From Ferruginibacter sp. (GTDB lineage Bacteria > Bacteroidota > Bacteroidia > Chitinophagales > Chitinophagaceae), in NCBI RefSeq assembly GCF_028288465.1, contig NZ_JAQBNR010000032.1:37223-101222 (forward strand): DNA of 64,000 bases. The letters run 5' to 3'. The position numbers and the translations under genes were made by a program. Positions 9,933 to 19,485 of the stretch are shown piece by piece. The notes under the pieces are model-generated. The model was not told the DNA's origin. It was given only the letters and a program-made list of their open reading frames with translations, and made no database searches. Positions within the stretch are counted from its first letter, which is position 1, and each line of letters opens with the position of its first letter.

Positions 9933-10275
9933 GCCCTCTTCCTGTACTGCTACAAATGGCTGCAACTTAATTGGTGCGATGTCGGCTGCAAATCCTCATA
10001 GCAGCACCGCTTTTACTACTCATTCTGTAGCAGGAATGGAACGCAGCTGCTCTCTGAATCAATTTTTACTGGTCCATCTGCATCAGGCCCAGCAACAAAA
10101 ATGCTGTTGTAGTTATTTAATTATCCGCCTGTAATAATATGGCTAAAAAAAGCTATAAGATGGTTAACGTGCGCAGGTATAGCATCCTTTAATTATACTT
10201 TTGACGTAGCTGGTAAAATTGGAATACTGCATCGCAGTTTATACCACCGGATAACTAAGAAGTTATATCAATCCC
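9933..10275. other. Spacer between the paired histidine kinase genes
   Basis: 343 bases. No ORF with coding character. It holds one exact TAnnTTTG box (listed separately) and no obvious terminator, so the kinases may be transcribed separately. Confidence 0.4.
10196..10203 (+). promoter_or_regulatory. Possible Bacteroidota -7 box (TACTTTTG) for second kinase
   Basis: TACTTTTG matches the Bacteroidota -7 consensus TAnnTTTG and lies 72 bases before the ATG at 10276. I could not find a convincing -33 TTTG partner at the usual spacing, so this is weak. Confidence 0.3.
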
Positions 10276-11670
10276 ATGAAACAAAAGAAACTGCTGTTAT
10301 TGGTAGTATTAATAGCATCCATCATACTAATCCTCACAAACTTTTATACCATAAAAGTATTGTCTGCTGTAAGGGCTTATATCAATGGGGAGTCAGAATT
10401 TTCAAAAGGACAAAAAGATGCCTCTATATTTTTGGTTACCTACCTGCAGACAGGCAACAAAGAATACATGTATGGGTTTAGCAAAGCGATCAGTATTCCC
10501 ATCGGCGACAACATTGCCAGAACAAGTTTAACCAATAACGATAAAGATGCCTTAACCACGCAAGGTTTTTTGATGGGTAGAAATCACACCGATGATATCC
10601 CCGATATGATCTGGTTGTTTAAGACGTTCCATAACATTTCCTTTATGCAGCAGGCCATAGAAATTTGGGCGGCCACTGAACCGCTAATTAACCGGCTTGA
10701 TTCTTTTGGTCACAGCATTTATTCGCTGAAAGAAGCAGAAAGATTAAGTGATGCTGCCAGGCTGCAATCGATAAGAGAGATCAGTGATATCTCTACGCGG
10801 CTTTCAGAAAAAGAGAGTGCTTTTTCGCAGATACTTGATAAAGTAGCAAGAGATATTAAAACGTTTTTACAGTGGTTAAATATTTTTCTCATACTGGTTA
10901 TATTGGGGGTTACAAGCCTTTTCGGAATGCGCATGCTGAACAGTTTAAGTGCATCCGAAAGAGCCCTGAAAGCAACCATCATTGAATTAAATGATACCAA
11001 CAGGGAACTGGAGCATTTTACGCACATTGCTTCCCACGATTTAAAGGAACCGCTCCGCATGGTGACTGGTTTTTTAACACAGCTGCAGGCGAAATACAAA
11101 GATCAGCTGGATGATAAGGCACATACTTACATTCATTACGCTGTTGACGGTGCCACACGCATGAAGCGGCTGATTGATGAGTTGCTGGAATACAGTAAAA
11201 CAAGCATCAGTCAGGTGGTGTACAAAAAAGTAGATTTAAATGAATTAATGGACGAGGTGAAAGCAAATTTTCAGGGTGTGTTGAATGAAACCGGGGCGGG
11301 CATTGTGGTGGGCGCACTGCCGCAAATAAAAGTAAACAGAACGCAGATGCTGCAACTGTTTCAAAACCTGCTGGGCAACGCCATTAAATACAGGAGTGAA
11401 GCTGCGCCTGAAATTTATGTAAACGCCACATCTAACAATACCCACTGGGTGTTTTCGGTGCAGGATAATGGTCGGGGAATAGAGCCGGAGTATTTCAAAA
11501 AAATATTTATTATTTTTCAGCGCCTTGAAACAGATAAAAAACTGGACGGAACCGGTATTGGTTTGGCCATTTGTAAAAAAATAGCAGAGAACCATGGCGG
11601 CGAAATTTGGGTAACATCAAAACCGGGTAAAGGAAGTACGTTCTTTTTTACCATCTCAAAGCAATTATAA
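10276..11670 (+). CDS. Membrane-bound sensor histidine kinase (second of a tandem pair)
   Basis: 464 residues, same architecture as the kinase just upstream: membrane helix about 6-22, extracytoplasmic domain with the shared landmarks NFYTIKV, AYINGE, SIPIGDNI and DMIWLFKTF, second helix about 202-218, short linker ending in NDTNRELE, H-box with His254 in IASHDLKEPL, N-box NLLGNAIKYRS, and lid motifs DNGRGI and GTGIGLAICKK. The paralogues share both sensor and kinase regions, so this is a whole-gene tandem duplication rather than domain shuffling. The kinase halves look nearly identical in key motifs, while the sensor halves are more divergent, as expected if they have begun to sense different cues. 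Output partner unknown. Confidence 0.9.
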   Translation: MKQKKLLLLVVLIASIILILTNFYTIKVLSAVRAYINGESEFSKGQKDASIFLVTYLQTGNKEYMYGFSKAISIPIGDNIARTSLTNNDKDALTTQGFLMGRNHTDDIPDMIWLFKTFHNISFMQQAIEIWAATEPLINRLDSFGHSIYSLKEAERLSDAARLQSIREISDISTRLSEKESAFSQILDKVARDIKTFLQWLNIFLILVILGVTSLFGMRMLNSLSASERALKATIIELNDTNRELEHFTHIASHDLKEPLRMVTGFLTQLQAKYKDQLDDKAHTYIHYAVDGATRMKRLIDELLEYSKTSISQVVYKKVDLNELMDEVKANFQGVLNETGAGIVVGALPQIKVNRTQMLQLFQNLLGNAIKYRSEAAPEIYVNATSNNTHWVFSVQDNGRGIEPEYFKKIFIIFQRLETDKKLDGTGIGLAICKKIAENHGGEIWVTSKPGKGSTFFFTISKQL

Positions 11671-11980
11671 AACGCCCGTGGTTGTTGCGTTTAAAGCCCG
11701 TTCAAATCATCCTTTAACCGCATACAGCGACTCTGATCATTTAAGAAATCACACTATTTTTTTTATTGACAGATATCATCCTGTACAGTATCTGTCGTCA
11801 TCATTATTGTCTGTTGCAGGTGGTAAACTTGCAGTAGCAATTTAATATTTCCTTCTGCTGCAAATAATTAAAAGCAGCATATCCTTCCTCCTTGTAAAGA
11901 CCAATACAAACTCCGGTACTCTCACGATTTAGTCCCTTCTCCACAAGAGATAAAAAAAATTGCTCACCTAAATTTTTTTT
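11671..11980. other. Spacer with an inverted repeat downstream of the kinase pair
   Basis: 310 bases with no gene. It contains GACAGATA (11768-11775) and its exact complement TATCTGTC (11789-11796) around a 13-nt loop. There is a T-run before it but none after, so it fits an operator or RNA hairpin better than a standard terminator on the plus strand. Confidence 0.4.
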
Positions 11981-13426
11981 ATGAAAAAGTTATACTACCT
12001 CTTAACATTAAGCGTCCTGCTTATTAGTTTTCAGCAAGCCGTTGCCCAGTGTGTCGTTTCCGATTTAAAAATACGGCTCAATGGCATTAATCCCGCTACA
12101 TGCGAAGCAAGTTTTGATTTATCCTGGACACAGGATATCAACAGCGGCAATAAATTTGCCTATGTGCATATCTGGTCCCAGCCTGCCTATCACACACCAG
12201 CCGCCAATTGGGTTGGCATGTACAGCACCCCCCAGCGTTACCCCGTAGCGGCCGACCTGGTAAATGTTTTGTCTACCTTTGTTATTGATGACAACCAGGC
12301 TGACTATCCTTTACCGGGAACAGTGTATCATCCTGATCCGTCGTATACATTGCCACCCCAACCGGGTTTGTACATTGTGAAAGTGCACCTCAACAATACG
12401 TTGATCGAAAGAATGTCGGTTGAAAATATCAAGGTAATATTACCTTCCTGCACAACTGTTCAAACTTTATATTTTGATGTATGGACAAGCGAGGCAGCCA
12501 ATGGCCGCAGTGTCAGCTGTTCGCTTACAGGCCAGTCTGTTGCTGTCAATCAGTTGCGGGTACTGGGCCTTGTCAATTGCACCAATCCGCCCGGCTTTAA
12601 ACTCATCCTGCAAAACAACGGACCTGCACTTGACAATGTTTCGTATAAAGTGTATGTAGATTATGCGCCTTACCATGTGCTGAACACCTCCGACACGATG
12701 GTTTTTGCAAGTACGCCAGTTAACCTGGCAGCCAATGCTACTGCTTCTTTTCCGGCAACAGGTTTTCAGCCTTACCAGGATGCTTTTTATTCTTCCACGC
12801 AGCCTTTGCTTGCGGAAGTAGCGGTCGCACAATGGCCAATCAGCATCGTATCAGCAATAGAAAGCGGTTGCGGTGCACTTCCGGTGAGACTGACGACCTT
12901 CACCGCAAAACGGGCAAGTGAAGGTGTAGTGCTTAACTGGCAAACAGCCTCAGAACAAAGCAACAAGGGGTTTGAAATTCAGCGCCAGCTGAGTGGCGGC
13001 GACTTTACGCCGGTTGGGTTTGTTGCAACCAAAGCCTACAACGGCAACAGCGATGTTACCTTAAGTTATGATTATACGGACGCTGATAACACGGCCGGTT
13101 CAGCGCCTGTTTTTTACCGCCTGAAACAGGTTGATATCAATGGTAAAATTGGTTTCAGTGAAATCAGGGTTGTACGAAACAATGCCAGTAAGGAATGGAT
13201 CATATATCCAAACCCTGCGCAGGCCAATGTGAATGTTTTAATACCTGCCGGTACTGGTGCAGTTGACATGGTGCTGAATGATATGGCAGGCAGGGTAGTG
13301 AAAAAATGGGATGGCCTCGTTACCGAATACCTGCAAATAAATAACGTTCGGCCCGGCGTGTATGTACTTAACGCTTTTGTAAAGGCAACCGGCGAAAGGG
13401 TGGTACGAAAGATTGTTATTCAGTAA
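11981..13426 (+). CDS. Secreted protein with T9SS type A sorting domain
   Basis: 481 residues with an N-terminal signal peptide (MKKLYYLLTLSVLLISF...AVAQ). The middle ~250 residues are not recognised and are rich in aromatic and Pro residues. From about 300 on is the common Bacteroidota linker module (LPVRLTTFTAKR...NWQTASEQSNKGFEIQR), followed by the T9SS type A C-terminal domain (YPNPAQANVNV...GVYVLNAF...RKIVIQ). Known role of that tail: export through the outer membrane and surface attachment or release. The cargo function is unknown. It is a single-gene unit ending at a strong terminator. Confidence 0.8.
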   Translation: MKKLYYLLTLSVLLISFQQAVAQCVVSDLKIRLNGINPATCEASFDLSWTQDINSGNKFAYVHIWSQPAYHTPAANWVGMYSTPQRYPVAADLVNVLSTFVIDDNQADYPLPGTVYHPDPSYTLPPQPGLYIVKVHLNNTLIERMSVENIKVILPSCTTVQTLYFDVWTSEAANGRSVSCSLTGQSVAVNQLRVLGLVNCTNPPGFKLILQNNGPALDNVSYKVYVDYAPYHVLNTSDTMVFASTPVNLAANATASFPATGFQPYQDAFYSSTQPLLAEVAVAQWPISIVSAIESGCGALPVRLTTFTAKRASEGVVLNWQTASEQSNKGFEIQRQLSGGDFTPVGFVATKAYNGNSDVTLSYDYTDADNTAGSAPVFYRLKQVDINGKIGFSEIRVVRNNASKEWIIYPNPAQANVNVLIPAGTGAVDMVLNDMAGRVVKKWDGLVTEYLQINNVRPGVYVLNAFVKATGERVVRKIVIQ

Positions 13427-13452
13427 GTGAACAATACAATTATTGAGCGTAT

Positions 13453-13486
13453 AAAAGCCGTTCTGTTTGTTGCAGAACGGCTTTTT
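13453..13486 (+). terminator. Strong rho-independent terminator
   Basis: AAAAGCCGTTCTG pairs perfectly with CAGAACGGCTTTT around a 7-nt loop (TTTGTTG) and the stem runs into T5. It lies 26 bases after the T9SS cargo gene; the flanking A-run makes it potentially bidirectional. Confidence 0.88.
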
Positions 13487-13679
13487 AGTAAACTTATTTT
13501 TTACCTATTCAGTAACGCTGTAACCGATTGTGGGCGGATATTGTATTGAAAAGTGTGCTCCATAACATTCTGCAAACGGCAATCAGTACTTGGATTGACA
13601 ATTGTCATCAGAGAAAAAAATACCTGTTTGTAATTTTAATTATTCAACGGCGATCACTTACACTTTAATGATTGAAGCA

Positions 13680-14168
13680 ATGAAAAAGTTCCTTTCCATT
13701 TTGGTTTTACTACTGGTCAGTACAGGCGTATTTAGTCAGCAAAATCAGACCATCAATACATCAGCAAGCACCATGCCCGGTGTAGCCCAAAGCCAGCAGG
13801 ACAAACCCATCAAAATAACAACGGTTAATGATTACCTGCGCAAAAGCAGAATACAAAAAACCTTCGCCTGGATACTGGCCGGCATTGGCGCTGCATTTAT
13901 AATAGCTCCATTAGCCGATACCAAATCAACCGAAACCAACAACACCGGCTGGTTTAATTTTAGCGGTCTCGAAAAGAGTTTAGACGCGGCTTCATACACC
14001 CTGGGAGCTGTGTTTATCGGGGCCAGTGTACCGTTATTTATAGCCGGGCACCGAAACAAGCTGAAAGCAGAAGGGGAGGTGGGGCTGATGCGGCTAAACG
14101 CACCGCAATGGAGCAGCAATGTATCTCCTGCATTTCCTTCAGCCGGTATTAAAATTTATTTCAGGTAA
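13680..14168 (+). CDS. Small envelope protein of unknown function
   Basis: 162 residues from the ATG at 13680; the TTG at 13602 would place 26 unlikely residues before a clear signal peptide (MKKFLSILVLLLVSTGVFSQ). After a Gln/Thr-rich linker there are two further hydrophobic helices at roughly 60-77 and 105-123, separated by an Asn/Thr-rich loop, and a short C-terminal tail ending in KIYFR. No family recognised. A lipoprotein-like gene follows after 45 bases on the same strand, so the two may act together at the membrane (inference). Confidence 0.6.
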   Translation: MKKFLSILVLLLVSTGVFSQQNQTINTSASTMPGVAQSQQDKPIKITTVNDYLRKSRIQKTFAWILAGIGAAFIIAPLADTKSTETNNTGWFNFSGLEKSLDAASYTLGAVFIGASVPLFIAGHRNKLKAEGEVGLMRLNAPQWSSNVSPAFPSAGIKIYFR

Positions 14169-14172
14169 CCAT

Positions 14173-14196
14173 TGCCCGCGGTGTACGCAGCGGGCA
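14173..14196 (+). other. Intercistronic hairpin
   Basis: TGCCCGC (14173-14179) pairs with GCGGGCA (14190-14196) around a 10-nt loop between two same-strand genes. No U-run follows, so it is more likely a transcript-stabilising or partial termination hairpin than a full terminator. Confidence 0.4.
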
Positions 14197-14213
14197 TACA
14201 ACTAATATTGTTT

Positions 14214-14804
14214 ATGAAACATGCAGCAACTTCAACAATAAATAAAATAACTGCAAAAGCGATTCATTCTTTTGTACAACATCTGCCGGCAGGAAAAAGT
14301 GTATTGTTATTGTTACTAGCCAGTGCATTGCTTTCGGGATGTTTTTTGCACTATTACAAAACCAATACAACGGAACAGGTCAGTACGACTGTGATGGAAA
14401 AACTGGTCAACACCGATAAATATTTTATTGTTCATTTTCCCGATAAAATAATGGGATTGCAAAATGTTAAACTGGCAAACGATCGCCTGCAGGCAGAGCT
14501 GGTGGCATTGCCCAAAGAACATAGTTATTATACAGCTCCCGTGGTAAACGAAGCCAATAAAATGAAGGCGAAGTACCAGCAGCAAACCCTGGTGGAAGTG
14601 CACCTGTACCTGTCTGCCCCGGCGGATGCGTCTCATACCTTTGTGACCCTGCCTTTAAGTAATATTAAAAGACTGGACGTTTACGAACTGGATGCAAAAG
14701 CAACAAAAAGCAACCGCATACTGAGTATTGCCGGCGTTACTATAGGTGCATGGGTTGTATTTACAGTGATTTTATTAATCGTGAATCCACCTGTATTTTT
14801 TTAA
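14214..14804 (+). CDS. Lipoprotein-like protein with C-terminal membrane helix
   Basis: 196 residues from the ATG at 14214; the TTG at 14172 lies inside the hairpin arm and is less likely. A hydrophobic stretch ends in the lipobox-like LLSGC near residue 43, preceded by an unusually long basic/amphipathic N-terminus. The middle region (about 60-160) carries no recognised domain but contains a SNIKRLDVYELD segment. The last ~28 residues form a hydrophobic helix (IAGVTIGAWVVFTVILLIV). The lipobox is late for a normal signal peptide, so the protein may instead be bitopic. Function unknown; probably co-transcribed with the gene before it. Confidence 0.6.
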   Translation: MKHAATSTINKITAKAIHSFVQHLPAGKSVLLLLLASALLSGCFLHYYKTNTTEQVSTTVMEKLVNTDKYFIVHFPDKIMGLQNVKLANDRLQAELVALPKEHSYYTAPVVNEANKMKAKYQQQTLVEVHLYLSAPADASHTFVTLPLSNIKRLDVYELDAKATKSNRILSIAGVTIGAWVVFTVILLIVNPPVFF

Positions 14805-15358
14805 TTTTTCGCTGTCTTAAAAATGCTTCGTACTGGTGCTTGCCTTTAGCGATTTTCTGCAGCGTTTGTTGTTAAAAGCACAAGGTTACCCAACCTTTTT
14901 ATAGAGTGAAACATCTTGTTTATAAGTGGGTAGTACGACCCATTTTACAGTAAGATAAAAGCACCATATCCGGGAGGAAAAATATTTTGATGGTAGATTG
15001 ATTGATGGTTTCGTTGAGGGCCTTGCTGTTGCAGGGCCCTTTGCGATGTTGGATTATCCTTCCATCGGAAGGGAAGGAGCGGTGCCTCCAACCTTTTTCA
15101 GGCATCCCGTCTGCGAGGACATTATTTCCTTCTTTATTCAGAGAGTTCAGTAAAGGAGCTTCTTATATAATTGCAATAGTTCTCATTTGCCTCATCCTCC
15201 AACTCCTTCTCCTTAAGTGAGAAGGAGGGGCACATCAAACCAGCATTGGGCATTAATTCTACCACATCATCAGTTGTTCTTTATTCAACCAGCGTTCACT
15301 AATTTCCAGATAAGAAATTCTTTCAGCAAACATTACAAGAAAAAGTAAACGCTCCAAA
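14805..15358. other. Gene-free convergent spacer with two hairpins
   Basis: 554 bases between convergent genes. A 10-bp hairpin AGGGCCTTGC/GCAGGGCCCT with loop TGTT lies at 15017-15040 (wobble pairs near the loop). A perfect 9-bp hairpin CTCCTTCTC/GAGAAGGAG with loop CTTAAGT lies at 15203-15227. The second resembles palindromes that recur between genes in many Bacteroidota genomes. Neither is followed by a T-run. ORFs predicted here are short and without coding character. Confidence 0.5.
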
Positions 15359-18300
15359 TTACCCCCCTTTAGGGAATAGGGGATGCGCCGTTAATTCCAG
15401 CAAATCCTGCTTCCCCAACTGCTTCAAAATCCCCACATCCGTGCGTATCAAATCATTCACCAATGCCTTTTTTCCCGCCTGCATTTTCATGATCTTTTCT
15501 TCAATCGTATCCGGGCAAATCAGGCGTACGGCTACCACATGCTTTTCCTGCCCGATGCGGTAGCAGCGGTCGATGGCCTGGTTTTCTACCGCCGGGTTCC
15601 ACCAGGGATCTACTAAATACACATAATCCGCTTCCGTTAAATTGAGGCCCGTGCCACCCGCTTTCAGGCTGATGAGGAAGACACGGATATCGTCATTGTT
15701 TTGAAACGCATTCACTGCCGCAGCTCTATCTTTTGTTTGCCCCGTAAGGTATTCAAACGGAATGTATTTGGCGGCGAGCTCTTTTTTGATCAGGTTCAGC
15801 ATGCCCACAAACTGCGAGAACACGAGTATCTTATGGTGCTTGTGTTTGCTTTCAATCTGTTCCACCAGCACTTCAATTTTCGCTGCCGTATCACCGTAAA
15901 AAGCATCGTCTTTCAGCAGGGCGGGGGAGTTGCAGATCTGTCTTAATTTGGTAAGGCCCTGCAGCACATGCATGCTGTCTCTTGGTAAATCTTCTTCCGG
16001 CTGGTGCAGTAAATAATTGCGGAATTCCTTTTCATAGGCGTCATATACTTTGCGTTGTTCAATGCCCATTTCGCAATAAATCACCATCTCTGTTTTATCC
16101 GGTAACTCCGTTGCCACCTGTTGTTTGGTGCGGCGCAAAATAAACGGGTTTACTTTCTGCTGCAGTTCCGCCGCCCGTTTGCTGTCGCCAAACTTATCAA
16201 TGGGTTGGGAGTAGATGTCTTTAAAATATTGCTGGTTGCCCAGCAAACCCGGACAGGCAAAACTCAGCTGACCATACAAATCAAATGTATTGTTTTCAAT
16301 CGGCGTACCCGTTAACACCATCTTGTTGCCGGATTGCAATAAACGGCAAGCCTTGTACCGTTGCGAATCCGGGTTTTTAATCGCCTGCGATTCATCTAAA
16401 AAGATATAACCAAAGCGAAAGCCTTTCATAAAATGAATGTTCGATACCAGCATGCCATAACTCGTCAGCACCACATCATAGTCTTTAAACGTATGGTTAT
16501 TTTTTACGCGGTTATTGCCATGTATGGTGAGCACCGAAAGCGATGGCGCAAACTTTTCCAGCTCTTCCTGCCAGTTAAATATGATGGAGGTGGGTACTAC
16601 TACCAGGTTGGTTTGTGCACCACGTTTTTGGCGCAGCAACAACATAAATGCAATCACCTGTATTGTTTTACCCAGGCCCATATCATCCGCCAGGCAACCG
16701 CCAAAATGCAGCTCGTCTAAAAAGTTCAGCCAGTTCAAGCCCTGTTGCTGGTAATGGCGAAGGGTTGCCTGTAAACCTTGCGGGGCGGGCACTTCGGCAA
16801 TGCGTTCAAAGTGGTGCAACTTGTCGCTATAGCTGGCCAATTGTTCCTGCACTTCTTCACTCAATAATTGTTTATCGTACAAAGCCTCCACCGTTGCGAA
16901 GTTGATAAACGGTGTGCGGATCTGTTCGCCTTCCACTTCGCCTGCTTCAAAATAGGCGGCCATTTTACTCACCCATTCAGCAGGCAGCATGCCCAGTGTA
17001 CCATCATCCAGCGTAATATATTTGCTTCCGTTCTTCAACGATTTATGCAACTGCCGCAGGCTTGCTTTCTGGCCGCCATAGCGCACTTCCAGGTCGGTAT
17101 TAAACCAATCTAAGCCGCTGGTAACTTTAATGTGTACACTGGGCTTATTCGCATTCAGGCGGTTGTTTTTAATTTCATTAAAGCCCAGTATTTTTATATG
17201 GTGCGCCTGCCATTGTTCAAAGGCATCTAAAAACCAGGCGTCTTCTAAAAATTGTTTTTTGGTAAGGTAAAAAGCCTGCTGGTGCAGTTGCTCAGCAAAG
17301 TCGGGATGTTGTAACAGCAGCAGTGCCGTAAAATTATTTTCCAGCACTTCATCCCGTTCCACAATAAAGGCATTGTTTTTTTGATCCCTTGCATACAGCT
17401 GCCTTTTGCTCAGCACACTCACTTCCACTTCGCCATAGCGCACCACCGGGCTTATCATTACATGCACGTCCGCATCACTTAAATAAATCAGTTGCTGCGG
17501 CGGTTCATCAAAACCATTTTCTTCCAGCTGTTCTTTGGTGGCCGCCACCAGCCAGGCGTAGTGGATGCGGATGGTATCTTCCAGCGGCGCCAGTATGGTC
17601 TTCCTGAATTCATCCATCTTTTGCCGGTGCACCACTACAATGTTATTGTGCTTTTTAAAGTACGTCATCACCCGCAACAGGTCAAGATTGGCCACCAGGT
17701 GCAGCACGTTATCAGCATGGATAAACCAGCCATATTTTAAGGGCAGATTATTGAGCGCATAGCTTTTATCACCAATGGCCAGTTGCCCGCTGATCTCGTA
17801 GTAATCGCCTTTTAAATACACCGATAACTGCAGGCCTGTTTGCAGCAAGGCCAGTTGTACGGGCACCAAACTATTGGCGCCAATATTTTCCGACAGGGCA
17901 GGGTTGTGCCAGTACATAGGCAAGGCCAGCGGGTTCTGTACAATGCTCCGCAAAGCCTGCAGGTGTGCGGCTTCCGGCGTTTTTTGATGGTTGTTGGTAA
18001 AGGCCACCACACCCGTATAAAATTTTATCACGGCCGCTTCAGCGCTTGTCCATACCATGGCTTCGGCGTTGAGTAGTTGCAGCGGATTTTTTATTTTACC
18101 ACTTGTGGTGGTCGGCGCTTCGTACAGGCCCACCTGCAGGTGCTGGTAGTATTTATGCGCACTCAGCACCAGTATCGTGGTGAGGGTTTCCGCTTGTTTC
18201 GCAGCCCGTTTTTCCCGTGGAGGCAGCAGCTCTTCTGCCAGTTGTTTCAGTGCCGCTTCGTTTACCGGTTGCAGCGCTTTCATTCGTGGCTCTATGCGAA

Positions 18301-18748
18301 CGGTTTTGTTTTGCCATACCAGTTCAAAATGTTCGTCGGGGTTGGGCGATTGCTCCAGCCCGTAGTTTTTCGCCACCGCATGTATCTTATCGTGGCGAAA
18401 GGCCGCATCAAAAAACAGCCGCAGGTCGGGCCGCTCCATGATGTTGTACAGCACCTGCGCCTGGTGACTGCATAGTTTGTGGTTACCATAGTTACAGCTG
18501 CAACCCAGCGCCAGCGAGCCTTTGTTGTACTGCACCCATACCGGTGGAAAAACCAGCCCACCTCCCGGGTTGCTGAAAGTACCCGTATTGATGTCAATCA
18601 TATCCGGCTGCACCGCAAAAAAACGGTCGGCACCCGTATCCGGCATAGCGGCGCTGTTGGCCAGTATAAAGGCCGGCGTGAGGTTTGAAAATTGAAAGTT
18701 TTCAAAAATAATTTCCGTTGCGTTGTATGTTAAAATGGGTGAAGCCAT
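15359..18748 (-). CDS. SNF2-family helicase with N-terminal SWIM zinc finger
   Basis: 1129 residues. A SWIM zinc finger (Cys83-x-Cys85...Cys93-x-His95) lies near the N-terminus. A long middle region (about 130-640) matches the bacterial SNF2-associated segment in position. The SNF2 ATPase follows: Walker A GLGKT at 691-695, motif II DESQ at 785-788, VLTGTPIENN, then the C-terminal helicase lobe with FSQFVGM and QAIDRCYRIGQEKHV. Such proteins are ATP-driven DNA translocases; the bacterial SWIM-SNF2 group is widespread in Bacteroidota, with poorly known roles in transcription recycling or DNA repair. GC is visibly higher than in the TIR/caspase genes, which are transcribed divergently, so I treat it as resident chromosome rather than part of that system. 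Confidence 0.93.
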   Translation of the reverse strand: MASPILTYNATEIIFENFQFSNLTPAFILANSAAMPDTGADRFFAVQPDMIDINTGTFSNPGGGLVFPPVWVQYNKGSLALGCSCNYGNHKLCSHQAQVLYNIMERPDLRLFFDAAFRHDKIHAVAKNYGLEQSPNPDEHFELVWQNKTVRIEPRMKALQPVNEAALKQLAEELLPPREKRAAKQAETLTTILVLSAHKYYQHLQVGLYEAPTTTSGKIKNPLQLLNAEAMVWTSAEAAVIKFYTGVVAFTNNHQKTPEAAHLQALRSIVQNPLALPMYWHNPALSENIGANSLVPVQLALLQTGLQLSVYLKGDYYEISGQLAIGDKSYALNNLPLKYGWFIHADNVLHLVANLDLLRVMTYFKKHNNIVVVHRQKMDEFRKTILAPLEDTIRIHYAWLVAATKEQLEENGFDEPPQQLIYLSDADVHVMISPVVRYGEVEVSVLSKRQLYARDQKNNAFIVERDEVLENNFTALLLLQHPDFAEQLHQQAFYLTKKQFLEDAWFLDAFEQWQAHHIKILGFNEIKNNRLNANKPSVHIKVTSGLDWFNTDLEVRYGGQKASLRQLHKSLKNGSKYITLDDGTLGMLPAEWVSKMAAYFEAGEVEGEQIRTPFINFATVEALYDKQLLSEEVQEQLASYSDKLHHFERIAEVPAPQGLQATLRHYQQQGLNWLNFLDELHFGGCLADDMGLGKTIQVIAFMLLLRQKRGAQTNLVVVPTSIIFNWQEELEKFAPSLSVLTIHGNNRVKNNHTFKDYDVVLTSYGMLVSNIHFMKGFRFGYIFLDESQAIKNPDSQRYKACRLLQSGNKMVLTGTPIENNTFDLYGQLSFACPGLLGNQQYFKDIYSQPIDKFGDSKRAAELQQKVNPFILRRTKQQVATELPDKTEMVIYCEMGIEQRKVYDAYEKEFRNYLLHQPEEDLPRDSMHVLQGLTKLRQICNSPALLKDDAFYGDTAAKIEVLVEQIESKHKHHKILVFSQFVGMLNLIKKELAAKYIPFEYLTGQTKDRAAAVNAFQNNDDIRVFLISLKAGGTGLNLTEADYVYLVDPWWNPAVENQAIDRCYRIGQEKHVVAVRLICPDTIEEKIMKMQAGKKALVNDLIRTDVGILKQLGKQDLLELTAHPLFPKGG

Positions 18749-19109
18749 GCGGGGTGTAAAAATAAGGCAGGCGCATTTAGCAACCGTTATGGATTGCTTA
18801 ATTTTTGCACCAGCATTTTTGCTTTGGGCGGCATCGTTGTGTCACTCACTTGTACGGCATACCGTTGAGGGGCTTTATGGAAGCGGTTGTGCGTTTACCA
18901 AAATAAAAGGTACGTTCACGTAAAGTTTTATTTTGGTATTTGTTTTTATTGTACATTGTCAGCCACTTACTTCTTTTGTCCCAGCAATCAATTTTTAACC
19001 CTAAACAACTTGCCCATGATAGTGTATCCCTCTGTCCGTTTGATTTCTTGTATTCATTTACTTGTTATGTGCCAAACAAAGCGAAATTCTAAAATTTAAA
19101 TAAACAGCT
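18749..19109. other. AT-rich spacer between helicase and TIR gene
   Basis: 361 bases separating the divergent helicase and TIR-caspase genes; it must hold both promoters. The nearest match to a -7 box facing the TIR gene is a TATTTTGG (7 of 8) near 18930. GTTATGTGCC at 19064-19073 is the near-complement of a sequence just after the caspase stop. No coding character. Confidence 0.4.
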
Positions 19110-19475
19110 ATGAGCAAAGTACTATTTATTGCGTTCGCAATTGAAGACGAGCGGCAAAGAGATTTCTTAAAAGGACAATCCCTGCATCCAAGAGCACCGT
19201 TTGAATTTATTGATATGTCTGTAAAAGAGCCTTATAGCTCAGAGTGGAAAGAGCGAGTACGGACTAGAATTAGACGTTCTGACGGTGTTGTAGTTTTAGT
19301 TAGCAAAAATTCACTTTCATCCAGTGGACAGAAATGGGAAATTGAATGTGCTAAAGAAGAGAAAAAAAGAATATTGGGAATTTGGGTTTACTCTGACGAC
19401 CGAACTAACATTGTTGGAGTAAGCACAGTAGTTTGGTCAGACATTAATATTTCAACTTTTATTGATAGCCTTTAA
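19110..19475 (+). CDS. TIR-like domain protein (probable Thoeris ThsB-type signal synthase)
   Basis: 121 residues, a single TIR-like domain of the MTH538/DUF1863 kind (recognised by pattern). Strand A is [18 protein letters not shown]; a [20 protein letters not shown] segment precedes strand [14 protein letters not shown]; then comes the [21 protein letters not shown] block, where Glu77 or Glu79 occupies the position expected for the catalytic Glu. In Thoeris, proteins of this class detect phage infection and convert NAD+ into a cyclic or linear ADP-ribose signal. No extra domain or membrane segment is present. Its stop lies 10 bases before the caspase-like gene, so the two form an operon. 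In type IV Thoeris a TIR enzyme makes N7-cADPR that switches on a caspase-like protease; this pair has that layout. NADase activity is inferred. Confidence 0.82.
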   Translation: MSKVLFIAFAIEDERQRDFLKGQSLHPRAPFEFIDMSVKEPYSSEWKERVRTRIRRSDGVVVLVSKNSLSSSGQKWEIECAKEEKKRILGIWVYSDDRTNIVGVSTVVWSDINISTFIDSL

Positions 19476-19485
19476 AAAAAATCTT

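Noticed and set aside
10276..11670. The kinase pair as an abortive-infection or phage-sensing module
   Set aside because: Standard HisKA/HATPase architecture and no effector gene linked; ordinary two-component signalling is the simpler reading.
18077..18475. Plus-strand ORFs antisense to the helicase (e.g. 132 codons here)
   Set aside because: Arg/Phe/Gln-rich shadow frames opposite a complete helicase gene.
15359..18748. SNF2 helicase as a third component of the TIR-caspase system
   Set aside because: It is divergently transcribed, separated by 361 bases, clearly richer in GC, and belongs to a SWIM-SNF2 group common on Bacteroidota chromosomes without TIR genes nearby.
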